This document shows, piece after piece, positions 1-9,308 of a stretch of DNA of 64,000 nucleotides (position 1 is the stretch's first letter; every line of letters begins with the position of its first letter). Source of the DNA: Gracilimonas sp040877545 (GTDB taxonomy: Bacteria; Bacteroidota; Rhodothermia; Balneolales; Balneolaceae); assembly GCA_040877545.1 (NCBI GenBank), contig JBBDNN010000071.1, positions 1 through 64,000 of the forward strand, written 5' to 3'. Under the pieces are notes generated by a model. That model had not been told where the DNA came from. It saw only the letters and a list, made by a program, of their open reading frames with translations, and searched no databases. Made by a program: the position numbers and the translations under genes.

Positions 1-136
1 CTCCGAAGATGTAGTAATGAAAGCCAGAAACGGGGTGATGGATGGTGTTTCTCCTAATCACCGTATTTCCTTTTTCGAAGGCAATGCCCAAACCATCTGG
101 TGGTATTCTACCCAACAATGTACCATTGACATAACA
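1..136 (-). other. possible 3'-running fragment of a beta-helix-like protein
   Basis: On the minus strand an open frame of about 45 codons runs off the left edge of the window. It reads like a parallel beta-helix coil (for example FEKGNTVIRRNTIHHPVSG) and is closed upstream by an in-frame TAG at 137-139. No convincing ATG is visible after that stop, so this may be a truncated gene or a chance reading. The rest of 137-308 shows nothing I can name apart from the leader of the downstream antitoxin gene. Confidence is low because only the edge of the frame is visible. Confidence 0.2.
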
Positions 137-308
137 CTAGTTATTAAGTTACCCAAAAATTGTTCTCAGATAAAACATCATTTACTTATTACCAGTAAAT
201 TAAGGCAGTCTAAGAGAAATCAGCTGCTCAACTTCCCATTGCTTATTTTTAATTGCTGCCCACGAATAAAATTCGTAATTTGTCGAAAATAAAACGACAA
301 TTGTCGCT

Positions 309-734
309 ATGGATAACAAAAATTATGAAATCATCTTTGAAGAAGCTGTAGCATACAGCACAGGCAATGAAATGGATATGATTGAAATGGCCCGAAAAGG
401 GGTCTCCAAAAAATCACTCCTGAACTTATCCAAATTGGGTTCCATACCGGTAAAACAACTCTCAGAACTATTACCGGTTTCGGAAAGAACTATTCAAAGG
501 TATAGTAATAAGGAAAAATTTAATAGCGATGTATCAGAGCACCTCATATTAATAGCCAAGGTTTTGCTTCGGGCTGTTGAGGTTTTTGAGGATAAAAAAA
601 GCATGAGAAGCTGGCTGCAAACCCCATTGCTTGGCTTTGGGCAAAAAACACCATTAAGTCTGCTTGATACCAGTTTTGGCGCTCAGCTTGTAATGGATGA
701 GCTGGGAAGGCTCGAACAGGGTGTTTATTCCTGA
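309..734 (+). CDS. Xre/MbcA/ParS-type antitoxin (DUF2384)
   Basis: Predicted antitoxin of a type II RES/Xre toxin-antitoxin pair, 141 aa. Residues about 35-80 form a Xre-like helix-turn-helix (KQLSELLPVSERTIQRYSN). Residues about 85-140 match the DUF2384 toxin-binding region, with the conserved Trp in SWLQTPLLGFG, then PLSLLDTSFG and a C-terminal ELGRLEQGVY. In this family the antitoxin blocks the active site of the RES toxin and usually autorepresses the operon. The stop codon overlaps the toxin start by one base (TGATG at 732-736), which implies translational coupling. A start at 309 fits the family length. Confidence 0.88.
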   Translation: MDNKNYEIIFEEAVAYSTGNEMDMIEMARKGVSKKSLLNLSKLGSIPVKQLSELLPVSERTIQRYSNKEKFNSDVSEHLILIAKVLLRAVEVFEDKKSMRSWLQTPLLGFGQKTPLSLLDTSFGAQLVMDELGRLEQGVYS

Positions 735-1192
735 TGCATCTTTTCCGCATTACCAGGAAAAAATATGCCGGAGATCTGTCAGGAGAGGGAGCCAGGATTT
801 ATGGTGGAAGATGGAACCGAAAAGGAGTTAGTGTAATTTATACTTCAGGCCACGAATCGCTGGCAGCACTTGAGGTGCTTACACATACTTCAATAGCCGA
901 TATTCCAAAAGATCTGGAAATGCTCGTTTTATTTGTTCCTGATGATATCAGATGCGAAGAAGTTTCTGCTGAGGATTTGCCTGAGAATTGGAGAGTATAT
1001 CCTGCCCCACAACATTTAGCTGAAATTGGTATTAAATGGGCATTGTACAAAAATAGCCTGTTACTAAAAGTGCCTTCGGTTATCATTCCCACTGAATTTA
1101 ATTATCTCATCAACCCAATCCATCCCGATTTTTCAAAAGTTTCAATTAAAGAAATTCGAGCCTTTAGCTTTGATGACAGGTTGAGAGAGTGA
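734..1192 (+). CDS. RES-domain toxin
   Basis: RES-family toxin of 152 aa, the usual family length. The residues that name the fold are visible: Arg in YGGRWNRKGVSVIYTS, Glu in SGHESLAALEVL, and Ser in LKVPSVIIPTE. RES toxins characterised so far act on NAD+ (MbcT phosphorolysis, other NADases) or ADP-ribosylate a metabolic enzyme (ParT). Which reaction this one performs cannot be told from sequence. It ends with the NPIHPDF segment common in the family. It is translationally coupled to the upstream Xre/DUF2384 antitoxin, so the two should be one addiction or stress module. The frame is intact and no catalytic residue appears to be missing. Confidence 0.88.
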   Translation: MHLFRITRKKYAGDLSGEGARIYGGRWNRKGVSVIYTSGHESLAALEVLTHTSIADIPKDLEMLVLFVPDDIRCEEVSAEDLPENWRVYPAPQHLAEIGIKWALYKNSLLLKVPSVIIPTEFNYLINPIHPDFSKVSIKEIRAFSFDDRLRE

Positions 1193-1355
1193 GTGGATTC
1201 CATTTAATTTCCCCTGCCACCTGGCAGTTGATACTACCTGCAGGAAGTAATGATAGGGGTAGAACCTGACTCATGAATAATAATTATCAAAGTACTCCTT
1301 CTCACAACTTTCTGTATAAAACCGTACCTTAAAGGCTTCACCAATTTTGTTAAGA

Positions 1356-2975
1356 ATGAGCACAATGGATCAGACGGCTACAGCCGAATCAGAAATTATT
1401 AAAGAGGCAAAAAAGAGACGTACTTTTGCGATTATCTCTCACCCGGATGCCGGTAAAACCACCCTTACAGAGAAACTGCTGCTGTATGGCGGGGCATTGC
1501 ATGAGGCGGGTTCCGTGCGTGCGCGGAAAGCTACCAGGCATGCCGCTTCCGACTGGATGTCGATAGAAAAAGAACGCGGAATTTCTGTGACTTCTTCCGT
1601 TTTACGCTTCGAGAAAGACGGCATCAAATACAATCTCCTGGACACTCCCGGTCACAAGGATTTTTCTGAAGATACACTGCGGACTTTAGTTGCCGCCGAT
1701 TCTGGCTTGATGGTAATTGATGTGGCCAAAGGTGTGGAGGAACAGACCGAAAAACTGTTCGAAGTTTGTAAGTTGCGGGAAGTGCCGGTTATCACTTTTG
1801 TTAATAAATGTGACCGCCCCGGAATGGATCCGCTGGAAGTGCTGAGTAATGTGGAGTCGAAACTGGGAATAGAAGCCGTTCCGGCAAGCTGGCCGATGGG
1901 CTATGGACCAAAATTCCAGGGCATTTATGATGCAATTGAAGGCAAGGTGCACATGTATCAAAAGTTGGATCATGGAGCCAAAAAAGCTACTACACAAATC
2001 CTTGAAGTTGAGGATGCAATTGCCGCTTCTTCACTCTCTGATAATGAAAAGGAAGCTTTTCGTGAGGAAGTAATGCTTATTGACGGGATGTATAAAGACA
2101 TGGATAAGGAGTTGTATTCCATGGGGAAAATTACACCTGTTTTCTTCGGATCTGCCTTACATAATTTCGGGTTGGATGTGTTCCTTAATTATTTCCATAA
2201 GCTGGCTCCTTATCCGCAGAAATACATGAACCCGGCGGGAGAAGTACGAGATCTCGAAGATGGCTTCTCAGGATTTATATTCAAGCTTCAGGCAAATATG
2301 AATCCCGACCACCGTGATTGTGCGGCTTTTATTCGGGTTGCTTCAGGAAAATTCAGGCGGGGCCTGGATGTGATTCATGCCTCCACCGGAAAGAAGATCA
2401 AAATGTCTACTCCGCATACTTTAATGGGAGATGACCGACAATTAATGGAAGAGGCTTATCCCGGCGACATAGTATCTATTTTTAATCCCGGTTCATTCCG
2501 GATCGGAACTACTATTTTTGAAAATAATAAAGTGGACTTCGATGTTATTCCGCTCTTTTCTCCTGAACATTTCCAAAAAGTAGCCACCAAAGATCCTTTC
2601 AAAAGAAAACAACTGCGCGAAGGTTTGCGCCAACTTTCGGAAGAGGGGGTTGTTCATGTGTTTGAGGTTCCACAAGGAGTAGGAAATGAACTTTTACTTG
2701 GAACAGTGGGTGTACTTCAGTTTGAAGTGGTGGAACATAGAATGCTTGGCGAATATGGTGTTGAACTGGTTAAAACCCCAGTCTCCTATTACGCTGCCCG
2801 CTGGCTGCCGAATAACAATAATGATATAGTCAAAAAGCTTGAGGCGAGTTATTCCACCCATGTAACAAAAGACATGGAAGAAAATCCCATCGTACTTTTT
2901 GAATCCATGTATGCCCTAAATCAAGCCGAAGAAAAAGTGGGTGCGGAAAATCTGTTCAAGTTCAAGCAAGGCTAG
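1356..2975 (+). CDS. prfC: peptide chain release factor 3
   Basis: Release factor RF3, a translational GTPase that removes RF1 and RF2 from the ribosome after termination. The GTPase G1 motif SHPDAGKTTLTEKLL lies near residues 27-41, followed by G3 DTPGHKDFSEDT and G4 NKCDRPG. Domain II and the C-terminal RF3 domain follow (FEVPQGVGNELLLGTVGVLQFEVVEHR), giving 539 aa, close to the usual 525-530. The open frame extends to a TTG at 1347, but ATG 1356 (MSTMDQT) or ATG 1365 are more natural starts. It appears to be a single-gene unit. This is a housekeeping gene with nothing missing. Confidence 0.96.
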   Translation: MSTMDQTATAESEIIKEAKKRRTFAIISHPDAGKTTLTEKLLLYGGALHEAGSVRARKATRHAASDWMSIEKERGISVTSSVLRFEKDGIKYNLLDTPGHKDFSEDTLRTLVAADSGLMVIDVAKGVEEQTEKLFEVCKLREVPVITFVNKCDRPGMDPLEVLSNVESKLGIEAVPASWPMGYGPKFQGIYDAIEGKVHMYQKLDHGAKKATTQILEVEDAIAASSLSDNEKEAFREEVMLIDGMYKDMDKELYSMGKITPVFFGSALHNFGLDVFLNYFHKLAPYPQKYMNPAGEVRDLEDGFSGFIFKLQANMNPDHRDCAAFIRVASGKFRRGLDVIHASTGKKIKMSTPHTLMGDDRQLMEEAYPGDIVSIFNPGSFRIGTTIFENNKVDFDVIPLFSPEHFQKVATKDPFKRKQLREGLRQLSEEGVVHVFEVPQGVGNELLLGTVGVLQFEVVEHRMLGEYGVELVKTPVSYYAARWLPNNNNDIVKKLEASYSTHVTKDMEENPIVLFESMYALNQAEEKVGAENLFKFKQG

Positions 2976-3021
2976 AATAGCGAATTGAACAAAGAACATT
3001 GAAGTTATTTGGTTAAGCTCG

Positions 3022-3040
3022 TGCTCACCTGATATGAGCA
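3022..3040 (+). terminator. weak hairpin downstream of prfC
   Basis: TGCTCA and TGAGCA flank a 7-base loop, followed by T-rich sequence (3045-3056). The stem is only 6 bp, so this is a possible rather than a strong intrinsic terminator for prfC. Confidence 0.25.
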
Positions 3041-3110
3041 GATTAGGTTTTGTTTTAAGCCCCATTTTTAATAATCTCTTAGGCAATTTTAAATAAATGA
3101 GGAGAGGCTT

Positions 3111-3653
3111 ATGTGCATACTAAATAAGCTTTTATTGGTTACTGTAGTTTTCACTTTTATAATTTCAGGTTGTAAAATTGGCCCAAAAGTTATTTACTCT
3201 GATGTAACCCTTGAGTATGACCGAGAGGAAGGCGGCGAATTAACACGTTATAAAAATGGCGAACCCTATACAGGCACTCAAACTTTTCGCTATAGAAAAA
3301 CAGATAAAGTATATTACACAAATACTTTTGAAGAGGGATTACTAACTCAAACAAAAGGTTTTACTGAGGATAACAGCATCGAGTGGAATATAAAGTTTGA
3401 ATATGTTGACAAGAAAAAAGCACGAACAATGAGATTCTATCCCGATGGGAGTATTAAAGAAGATAGAATTACTGCTTCAGGTACAGAAAGTGGAGTAGGT
3501 ACAACAAAAATGTGGCATGAAAATGGTCAACTGCAATTTGAAATGGGAACGGATGAAAATAATCAATACCACGGTTTAATGACCAAATGGGATGAAGAGG
3601 GTAGCGTTATTGAACAAGAGAATTATGAACATGGTGCACGAGTAGATATTTAG
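3111..3653 (+). CDS. lipoprotein with MORN/YwqK-like repeats
   Basis: Secreted lipoprotein of 180 aa, function unknown. A hydrophobic leader ends in the lipobox IISGC near residue 20. The mature part carries tandem YwqK/MORN-like motifs of the form F-Y-x-D-G-x-I-K and W-H-E-N-G-Q-L, for example RFYPDGSIKE, MWHENGQLQFE and KWDEEGSVIEQENY. Such repeats form beta-sheet surfaces and are common in Bacteroidota envelope proteins, where partners are rarely known. A good Shine-Dalgarno (GAGGAGAGG, ending about 3 bases before ATG) supports the start at 3111. It faces the convergent protease gene at 3670 with only 16 bases between stop codons. Confidence 0.7.
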   Translation: MCILNKLLLVTVVFTFIISGCKIGPKVIYSDVTLEYDREEGGELTRYKNGEPYTGTQTFRYRKTDKVYYTNTFEEGLLTQTKGFTEDNSIEWNIKFEYVDKKKARTMRFYPDGSIKEDRITASGTESGVGTTKMWHENGQLQFEMGTDENNQYHGLMTKWDEEGSVIEQENYEHGARVDI

Positions 3654-3669
3654 CTTGTTTCCTGGCCTT

Positions 3670-4452
3670 TTACTTACCACCATTGGCTTGAAGATCGTTA
3701 ATACAATTTGCATCCAGCCCGGGGATTTCCTCACCCACCAAAAACTGCTCAATTAAATCTGGCCGTTCCATTGCCCAATACATCAGGCAGCTGTTATCAT
3801 TGCAGTGACTCCCATGCTCGGCGTCTTTATGATCTCTCTGCATATCAGTTCCTGAGTTAGGAATTCCAACTAATCCCAAAAGATGTCCAAATTCATGCCT
3901 GAAAGAAATGGCCTCAGTCCGGTAGCGGGATGGGGCTCCAAATCCACTGGTGGCATCTTCATAAGCTACACCAAAAAAAGCGTTTGATGTATTATAGTAA
4001 GCTATTCCCAGTACATTATTTTGTTCAAAGCGGCCATCTACTATTATCATATAAGCCGCAAGAGTTTCGTCTTCAGTAAATTGATTACGATGTTGTTGTT
4101 CCAGGTTACGAATTTCATTGGCTGTGTAGGTATTTTGTCCAGCTGCAGAAATTTCCGATGGCTCGAGAATAGTGATGGAAGTTTTATTTAGCCGTTGTTC
4201 TAAAAATGCCTGAAGGCTATCAAGCGCACGCTCATTAGGGGCATAGCCTGGCATGTAATCTATCTCTATAACTACTTTCGAAAAATTTTCTGAAGACATA
4301 AAATCATTGGCAGAAATTCCCGGATTTTGTAAATGTGAGTACGAGCTCTCATCATTTTCTGTATCGGCAGGATTATTATAACAGCTTGAGGTAAGAAATA
4401 TCAGGGATAAAAAAAGGCTGCATAGAAAAACTGATTGTAGAATAATCTTCAT
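3670..4452 (-). CDS. zinc metalloprotease lipoprotein
   Basis: Predicted membrane-anchored zinc protease of 260 aa. The leader ends in LTSSC (lipobox Cys near residue 24). The zinc site HEFGH starts at residue 186 within HEFGHLLGLVGIP, and a Met-turn-like CLMYWAM lies near the C-terminus. The usual third metzincin histidine (HExxHxxGxxH) is replaced by Gly. As in other Bacteroidota membrane metalloproteases of this type, the third ligand probably comes from the following DHKDAEHGSHC segment. Its substrate is unknown. It sits alone between convergent and divergent neighbours. The fold is confident; the biological role is not. Confidence 0.8.
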   Translation of the reverse strand: MKIILQSVFLCSLFLSLIFLTSSCYNNPADTENDESSYSHLQNPGISANDFMSSENFSKVVIEIDYMPGYAPNERALDSLQAFLEQRLNKTSITILEPSEISAAGQNTYTANEIRNLEQQHRNQFTEDETLAAYMIIVDGRFEQNNVLGIAYYNTSNAFFGVAYEDATSGFGAPSRYRTEAISFRHEFGHLLGLVGIPNSGTDMQRDHKDAEHGSHCNDNSCLMYWAMERPDLIEQFLVGEEIPGLDANCINDLQANGGK

Positions 4453-4614
4453 TATGTTGTTTTATAATATCTTTCTGAATTATAGAAACTAGTACACTTT
4501 TATGTTCCAGATTATCACACTTATATCTGGTGGGTGGAATATAAAATTTGTCCAATAGCATAACTAATTAGCATCACAATTTTTAAATAAGCGGCTATAT
4601 GTGTAATTTATGTT

Positions 4615-5712
4615 ATGAAGATTTATCCCCCGATTCGCAAAATAATCCATATAGATATGGATGCATTTTTTGCCGCTGTTGAACAACGCGATAATCCTGC
4701 TTTGCGAGAAAAACCGGTTATTGTTGGGGGCTCGCCAAATAGTCGGGGAGCGGTTGCTGCAGCCAGTTATGAAGCCCGAAAATTTGGAATTCATTCAGCC
4801 ATGCCTTGTTCACAGGCTGCGAGACTTTGTCCACATGGAATTTTTGTAAGAACCCGATTTGATGCTTATAAAGAAGCATCGGGTAAAATCCGTGAAATAT
4901 TTTATGAGTATACTAACTTGGTAGAACCTCTCTCGCTGGATGAAGCTTTTCTGGATGTAACTGAAAATCATAAAGAAATACCTTCTGCTACACTTATTGC
5001 AAGAGAAATAAAAGAACGCATAAAAGAAGTGACTAATCTTAGTGCTTCAGCCGGAGTAGCACATAATAAATTTCTCGCGAAAATCGCCTCCGATTATAAC
5101 AAGCCAAACGGACTCACCTTAATTCCACCGGAAAAAGCGGAAGCTTTTCTTGAAGAATTGAAAATTGAAAAATTTTTTGGAGTAGGCGCGGCAACTCAAA
5201 AAAAAATGCATGCTGTTGGAATAAAAACCGGAGCAGATTTAAAGCAGTGGTCGGAAATTGACTTGGTGAAGGCCTTCGGGAAATCCGGGCGCTACTATTA
5301 TCATATAGTCAGGGGAGTGGATCATCGGGAAGTAAAACCTCATCGCATCCGAAAATCCTATGGCAAAGAACGAACTTTTCCGGAGGATGTGGGGGAAATT
5401 GAGTGGATCAACAAATTTCTTGACGAGCTAGCTCAAACTATATCAGAAGGAATGAAAAAGATCAATGCTGCCGGTAAAACCATCACCCTGAAAATCCGTT
5501 ACAAAAATTTTGATACTATCACCCGAAGTTTTTCCCTGCCCAATTATACCAACCGTTATTCTGATATCGCTGAAATCTCCCGAAAACTCTTGTTGGAAAC
5601 TGAAGCCGGAAATCGTAAAGTTCGGCTGGTAGGAATCACCCTTTCAAATCTCAATTTGAATGAGAAAGATTTTTATGAGCAATTGGAACTTCCGCTCTTA
5701 TATAAGGGATAG
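4615..5712 (+). CDS. dinB: DNA polymerase IV
   Basis: Y-family translesion polymerase, 365 aa, normal for DinB. Catalytic carboxylates are visible in IHIDMDAFFAAVEQRD and SLDEAFLDVT. The YEARKFGI segment typical of DinB lies in between, and the thumb helix-hairpin-helix region (FFGVGAATQKKMHAVGI) and little-finger domain follow. It copies damaged DNA with low fidelity in the cytoplasm, normally as part of the damage response. I saw no clear LexA box just upstream. It ends 4 bases before the end of the convergent receiver gene at 5717. A complete gene with no oddities. Confidence 0.95.
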   Translation: MKIYPPIRKIIHIDMDAFFAAVEQRDNPALREKPVIVGGSPNSRGAVAAASYEARKFGIHSAMPCSQAARLCPHGIFVRTRFDAYKEASGKIREIFYEYTNLVEPLSLDEAFLDVTENHKEIPSATLIAREIKERIKEVTNLSASAGVAHNKFLAKIASDYNKPNGLTLIPPEKAEAFLEELKIEKFFGVGAATQKKMHAVGIKTGADLKQWSEIDLVKAFGKSGRYYYHIVRGVDHREVKPHRIRKSYGKERTFPEDVGEIEWINKFLDELAQTISEGMKKINAAGKTITLKIRYKNFDTITRSFSLPNYTNRYSDIAEISRKLLLETEAGNRKVRLVGITLSNLNLNEKDFYEQLELPLLYKG

Positions 5713-5716
5713 CTTT

Positions 5717-6124
5717 TTATCCGGGCCTGCTTTTTTGGATTAATCCTTCACTTCGGACGGCGGCACAGAGTGTTTCAATGACTTCTGATTTTGATAAGTA
5801 AATGGATGCCCCGGCTTCTAATATTGCCTGAGCAACATTTTGATCCTTATGAAAAGATAAGCCGATGACTCGGACAGGCAAGTTCTTTAAGGTGATTTGA
5901 TATGTGGCTTCAATTCCATCCATTACCGGCATATTAATATCCATGATTACTACATCCGGGGAATGCTGGTGTGTTAAATCTATCGCTTCTTTTCCATTGG
6001 ATGCCTCGGCAATGACTATTAAATCATCTTGTTCTTCGATCATTTTTACTAGTCCTTTTCGCATCATCTGATGATCGTCAGCGATTAAAACCTTGATCTG
6101 TGTTTTTTCTGTATCTTTTATCAT
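5717..6124 (-). CDS. stand-alone response-regulator receiver (NarL type, no output domain)
   Basis: Single-domain receiver of 135 aa. It has the acidic pair ADDH near residue 16, the phospho-acceptor Asp in VVIMDINMP and the Lys in YLSKSE. It lacks the LuxR helix-turn-helix that normally follows a NarL-type receiver and stops about 10 residues after the domain. It closely resembles the receiver at the C-terminus of the hybrid kinase at 36578 (shared QDDLIVI, MDINMP, GIEAT, ETLCA, RSE). A shuttle or sink role in a phosphorelay with that or a similar kinase is my inference. No kinase gene is adjacent. Confidence 0.85.
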   Translation of the reverse strand: MIKDTEKTQIKVLIADDHQMMRKGLVKMIEEQDDLIVIAEASNGKEAIDLTHQHSPDVVIMDINMPVMDGIEATYQITLKNLPVRVIGLSFHKDQNVAQAILEAGASIYLSKSEVIETLCAAVRSEGLIQKSRPG

Positions 6125-6705
6125 ACTTGTGTTTTCATATTCCTAATTGATCACTCTCTTGCTTTTTCTGTTTATTGGGAAGAAGGTTTCATCCATGCTC
6201 CTTCTCTTTGTTAAGATGGCTGTTTATTAAACCCCGGCTTTATGTGTGTATGCCGGCCATTTCTTCCATTGTATTACTCATACTTGATAAGGGCTTCTTT
6301 TTTTTCTCATAGATAAAATTGAGCGTTTCTGAATCTGTTTTAATCAGACTCTCTTCCAGAATATGCAATAGATGATTTTTTTGCTGTGCTATTTCTCGAC
6401 CCTCTCTTTAATTAATGCGGCTAATTATCTACTAAAATTGTGAGAACGAATAAAATATTTCTTGGCTCTCCTGCACAAATAACGGTGAGAATGATCAGAT
6501 ATTTGATTTGATTACCCGAGTGTCGTAATTGGGAGAATAAGCCAAGGAAGGATAATGGTTTACAACTATCTATCATGCAGCGATTACCTACTTTAAACAG
6601 CCCCTTCTTAATGTAAATATCAGGAGGCAATTGGAGCTAGCTTAGCAATTAATATTAACCATCAATGCAGTTAATATTTTTTCATCTCATGGTTCGCTGA
6701 ACAAT
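6125..6705 (-). other. gene-poor stretch with a helical open frame lacking a start
   Basis: No complete gene seen. On the minus strand, 6240-6407 is open for 55 codons and would encode a charged helical peptide (REIAQQKNHLLHILEESL, then EKKKKPLSSMSNTMEEMAG). There is no ATG near its beginning and a stop lies just upstream. Its position before the stand-alone receiver suggests a remnant of a signalling protein, but this is speculative. The remainder shows no recognisable RNA or repeat. Confidence 0.3.
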
Positions 6706-7896
6706 TTACCTGTCTCTCAAAATAACAGGTTGAGTCCAAGCCACCTCAACTTCATTTTCTGCATATGGATTTTCTTTTAGCTTATCGGATATTATTTTAG
6801 CGCGGACATATAATTCATCACCAGAAAAAGAATAAGAAGCCGAAGTTCCCTTTACTGAATCAAATAGTTTACCGGGCTGAGATATTTCGCCTGAGCTTGT
6901 GCCTATAAATTGTGTTGTGTAGTTCACCTCTTCTTCTGCCACAATTTCAACAGACAATGTATTGCCATCAAAGGAAATATCTGTGAGACTAACTCCAGTC
7001 GAAGAATAGAAATCACCTCTTTCCATTGCAGAGATCAGCGAATCGGGTGAGAGAGTATTACTCTTTACCTGAATCCATCCCCGGCCTGGATTAGATTTAT
7101 TGATATCTTGGTCGTGATATTCATGGGCATCATCTACCGCAATACCGTACATAATTGGTTTACCTTCAAGCAGGTAATGTGTAATTACCTCGTCCCATAT
7201 TTGTTCCGTTCCAGACCTGAGGGAATCACCGTAATTATGTACCAGAGGGTGACCATTATAAACTTCAAAAAATTGTTCACCTTCCAAATTTTTTAGATCT
7301 TCTGCCGTAACCGCCCAGTAGAAGTTGGGATGGTTTATATGCGGAAGTATGGGTTCCCCTGTAGCCTTTCGTTGTTCAAGTACAGCATCGATATTATTCT
7401 GCATCACTTCTTCAACACTTTCGCCACCTTGTGGTTCAATAAATTCCTGAATATTGGTGGCGTTTACATGAACCGGTTTATTCTCAAAGCCATCGGTAAT
7501 TTCCTCTGATTTAATTATAAGAAATTCCCCTTCTTCCTCTGAAAGTGAGCGGTATTCTTCCAGGGTTTTCAATCTCACACTATAAAGATCATCCAGTTCT
7601 TTATATTCTACCCACGTACTGTCGTAACTTTCCAGGTATTTTTTAAATGCTCTCTCGTGGCTGCTACCCTTTTCAACTTCAATCCATTTTTCTCCTTCAG
7701 CAAGAATATTGTGATCCGACAAAGCAACAAAGTCGTAGCTTTGATCTTTATACCATTTCATAATCATTTCCGGGTAGTCATCTCCATCACTCCAATAAGA
7801 ATGTGTATGAAGATTACCTTTATACCACTGGGTTGATTGCTGAGTACAACCCGTCAACAAGAACCCAATAAGTACCAATTTTTTTGTAATAGCCAT
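6706..7896 (-). CDS. PHP-domain metallohydrolase lipoprotein
   Basis: Predicted secreted metal-dependent hydrolase of the PHP (CehA/McbA-like) family, 396 aa. The leader ends in LLTGC (lipobox Cys17). PHP metal-binding motifs follow in order: YKGNLHTHSYWSDG, FVALSDHN, LPHINHPNFYW and GIAVDDAHEYHD. The C-terminal part after about residue 290 looks like a beta-sandwich. PHP proteins hydrolyse phosphate or other esters; the substrate here cannot be told. It is divergent from the lacI-type gene at 8162 and shares the 265-bp intergenic region containing a LacI-like operator (8045-8060). It may therefore be co-regulated with the polysaccharide locus. Confidence 0.8.
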   Translation of the reverse strand: MAITKKLVLIGFLLTGCTQQSTQWYKGNLHTHSYWSDGDDYPEMIMKWYKDQSYDFVALSDHNILAEGEKWIEVEKGSSHERAFKKYLESYDSTWVEYKELDDLYSVRLKTLEEYRSLSEEEGEFLIIKSEEITDGFENKPVHVNATNIQEFIEPQGGESVEEVMQNNIDAVLEQRKATGEPILPHINHPNFYWAVTAEDLKNLEGEQFFEVYNGHPLVHNYGDSLRSGTEQIWDEVITHYLLEGKPIMYGIAVDDAHEYHDQDINKSNPGRGWIQVKSNTLSPDSLISAMERGDFYSSTGVSLTDISFDGNTLSVEIVAEEEVNYTTQFIGTSSGEISQPGKLFDSVKGTSASYSFSGDELYVRAKIISDKLKENPYAENEVEVAWTQPVILRDR

Positions 7897-8044
7897 AAGA
7901 ACCTCTTTTAAAAAATTATTTGGTAGAATTAAGCCAAAGGGGCCATAATATAAAAATGGATTTCGAAGATTATGTGTTTTTTTGCGAATAAGCTGCCATT
8001 ACAAAATGAACAACCGTCTGAAAATAGCCAATAAAAGAGTCTTT

Positions 8045-8060
8045 ATGTAAACGAATACAT
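8045..8060. promoter_or_regulatory. imperfect LacI-type operator between PHP gene and lacI
   Basis: ATGTAAACGAATACAT is a 16-base imperfect palindrome with six of eight base pairs symmetric. It shares its left half exactly with the perfect operator at 9309-9324. It lies in the divergent region, about 100 bases before the regulator start and about 150 bases before the PHP gene. Autoregulation, and possible control of both genes, is inferred from sequence and position. Confidence 0.65.
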
Positions 8061-8161
8061 TTAATTTAATTATTTATTATTTTAATGCTGAAATAGGGGG
8101 TGTTTTATACCTGTCTACAAATGTAGCTATTCAGATAATTCATTGCTAACGGGATAAGATT

Positions 8162-9181
8162 ATGTCAATAAAAATAATTGCCGAGGCAGCCGGTGTATCA
8201 ACGGCAACAGTATCCAGGGTTTTAAATGGTTCGGATAAAGTAAAAGAGAATACCGCAGAACATGTAATGAAGTTTGTTGAAAAAATGAACTATCGTCCCA
8301 ATCATGTGGCAAGGAGAATGAAAGTTAAAACCTCAGATTCTTTGGTGATTGGTTTAATTATTACAGATATCGGAAACCCTTTTTTTTCAAATGTTGCTAA
8401 GGGAATCGAGGATGTTGCCTTTCAGAATAAGCACATCATGATGATATGTAATACCAATGAAGATTCTGAAAAAGAGAAATTTTTTCTTAATTCCATGCTT
8501 TCAGAAAAAGTATCCGGGGTTATTGTAGTTCCTTCCACAGGAAATGCTGATTTTTTGGAAAAACTGGTTAATGAGGGCTTCCCTATGGTGATGGTTGACA
8601 GAAAGCCAAAGAATTTAAATATCGATTCAGTCTCACTAAATAATGAAGCTGGGGGATATCTAGCCACAAAAAGATTAATCGATAATGGACATGAAAGAAT
8701 AGCAATTATATGTGGTATTGAAGGACTTAGTAATACCGAAGACAGGCTTCAGGGGTATAAAAATGCATTGAATGATGCAGGTATTCCCGTTTTTAAAGAG
8801 TTGATTGTGCATGGGAATTATATTGAATCGGGAGGGCGTAACGCGATGAAAGAACTGCTTTCCCTGGCAGTTCCACCTACAGCTATTTTTTCTACAAATA
8901 ACCTTATGACTCTGGGCTGTATAAAAGAACTTTATGAACGAAAGGTTTCTATACCAGATGAAATGGCATTGATTGGTTTTGATGATTCTACCTGGGCTGA
9001 AGCTTTAATCCCCCCTTTAACTACCGTTAAACAGCCGGGGCATGAATTGGGAGTAAATGCTGCTGAATTGTTAATCAAGAAATTAAACAATGGCAGCTCA
9101 AGCACAATGGATATTGTTTTAAACCCTGAATTGGTTATCAGAGAATCTTGTGGCACAAAAATTAAAGAGATTGTCAAATAA
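8162..9181 (+). CDS. LacI-family transcriptional regulator
   Basis: LacI/GalR regulator of 339 aa. The N-terminal helix-turn-helix reads AGVSTATVSRVLNG and the hinge helix region YRPNHVARRM follows. After that comes a periplasmic-binding-protein-like sensor domain (LVIGLIITDIGNPFFSNVAKG through ALIGFDDSTWAEALIPPLTT), which should bind a sugar or sugar phosphate. It precedes the large sulfatase/SusCD/GH172 locus on the same strand and is the only regulator within it. This contrasts with the hybrid two-component or sigma/anti-sigma regulators common in Bacteroidota loci. Palindromic sites upstream of itself and of the first sulfatase are its likely operators. Confidence 0.93.
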   Translation: MSIKIIAEAAGVSTATVSRVLNGSDKVKENTAEHVMKFVEKMNYRPNHVARRMKVKTSDSLVIGLIITDIGNPFFSNVAKGIEDVAFQNKHIMMICNTNEDSEKEKFFLNSMLSEKVSGVIVVPSTGNADFLEKLVNEGFPMVMVDRKPKNLNIDSVSLNNEAGGYLATKRLIDNGHERIAIICGIEGLSNTEDRLQGYKNALNDAGIPVFKELIVHGNYIESGGRNAMKELLSLAVPPTAIFSTNNLMTLGCIKELYERKVSIPDEMALIGFDDSTWAEALIPPLTTVKQPGHELGVNAAELLIKKLNNGSSSTMDIVLNPELVIRESCGTKIKEIVK

Positions 9182-9308
9182 ATAACTCCACCTGATAATC
9201 CATAAGCTACATTTATAGTACCTGGCATTTAGGTTTTGATGAATTTTTGAACCTAATTCCATTCCCCCAAATTCCACTTGATTTTTAAGTTTAAGATTAT
9301 TATTTCTT

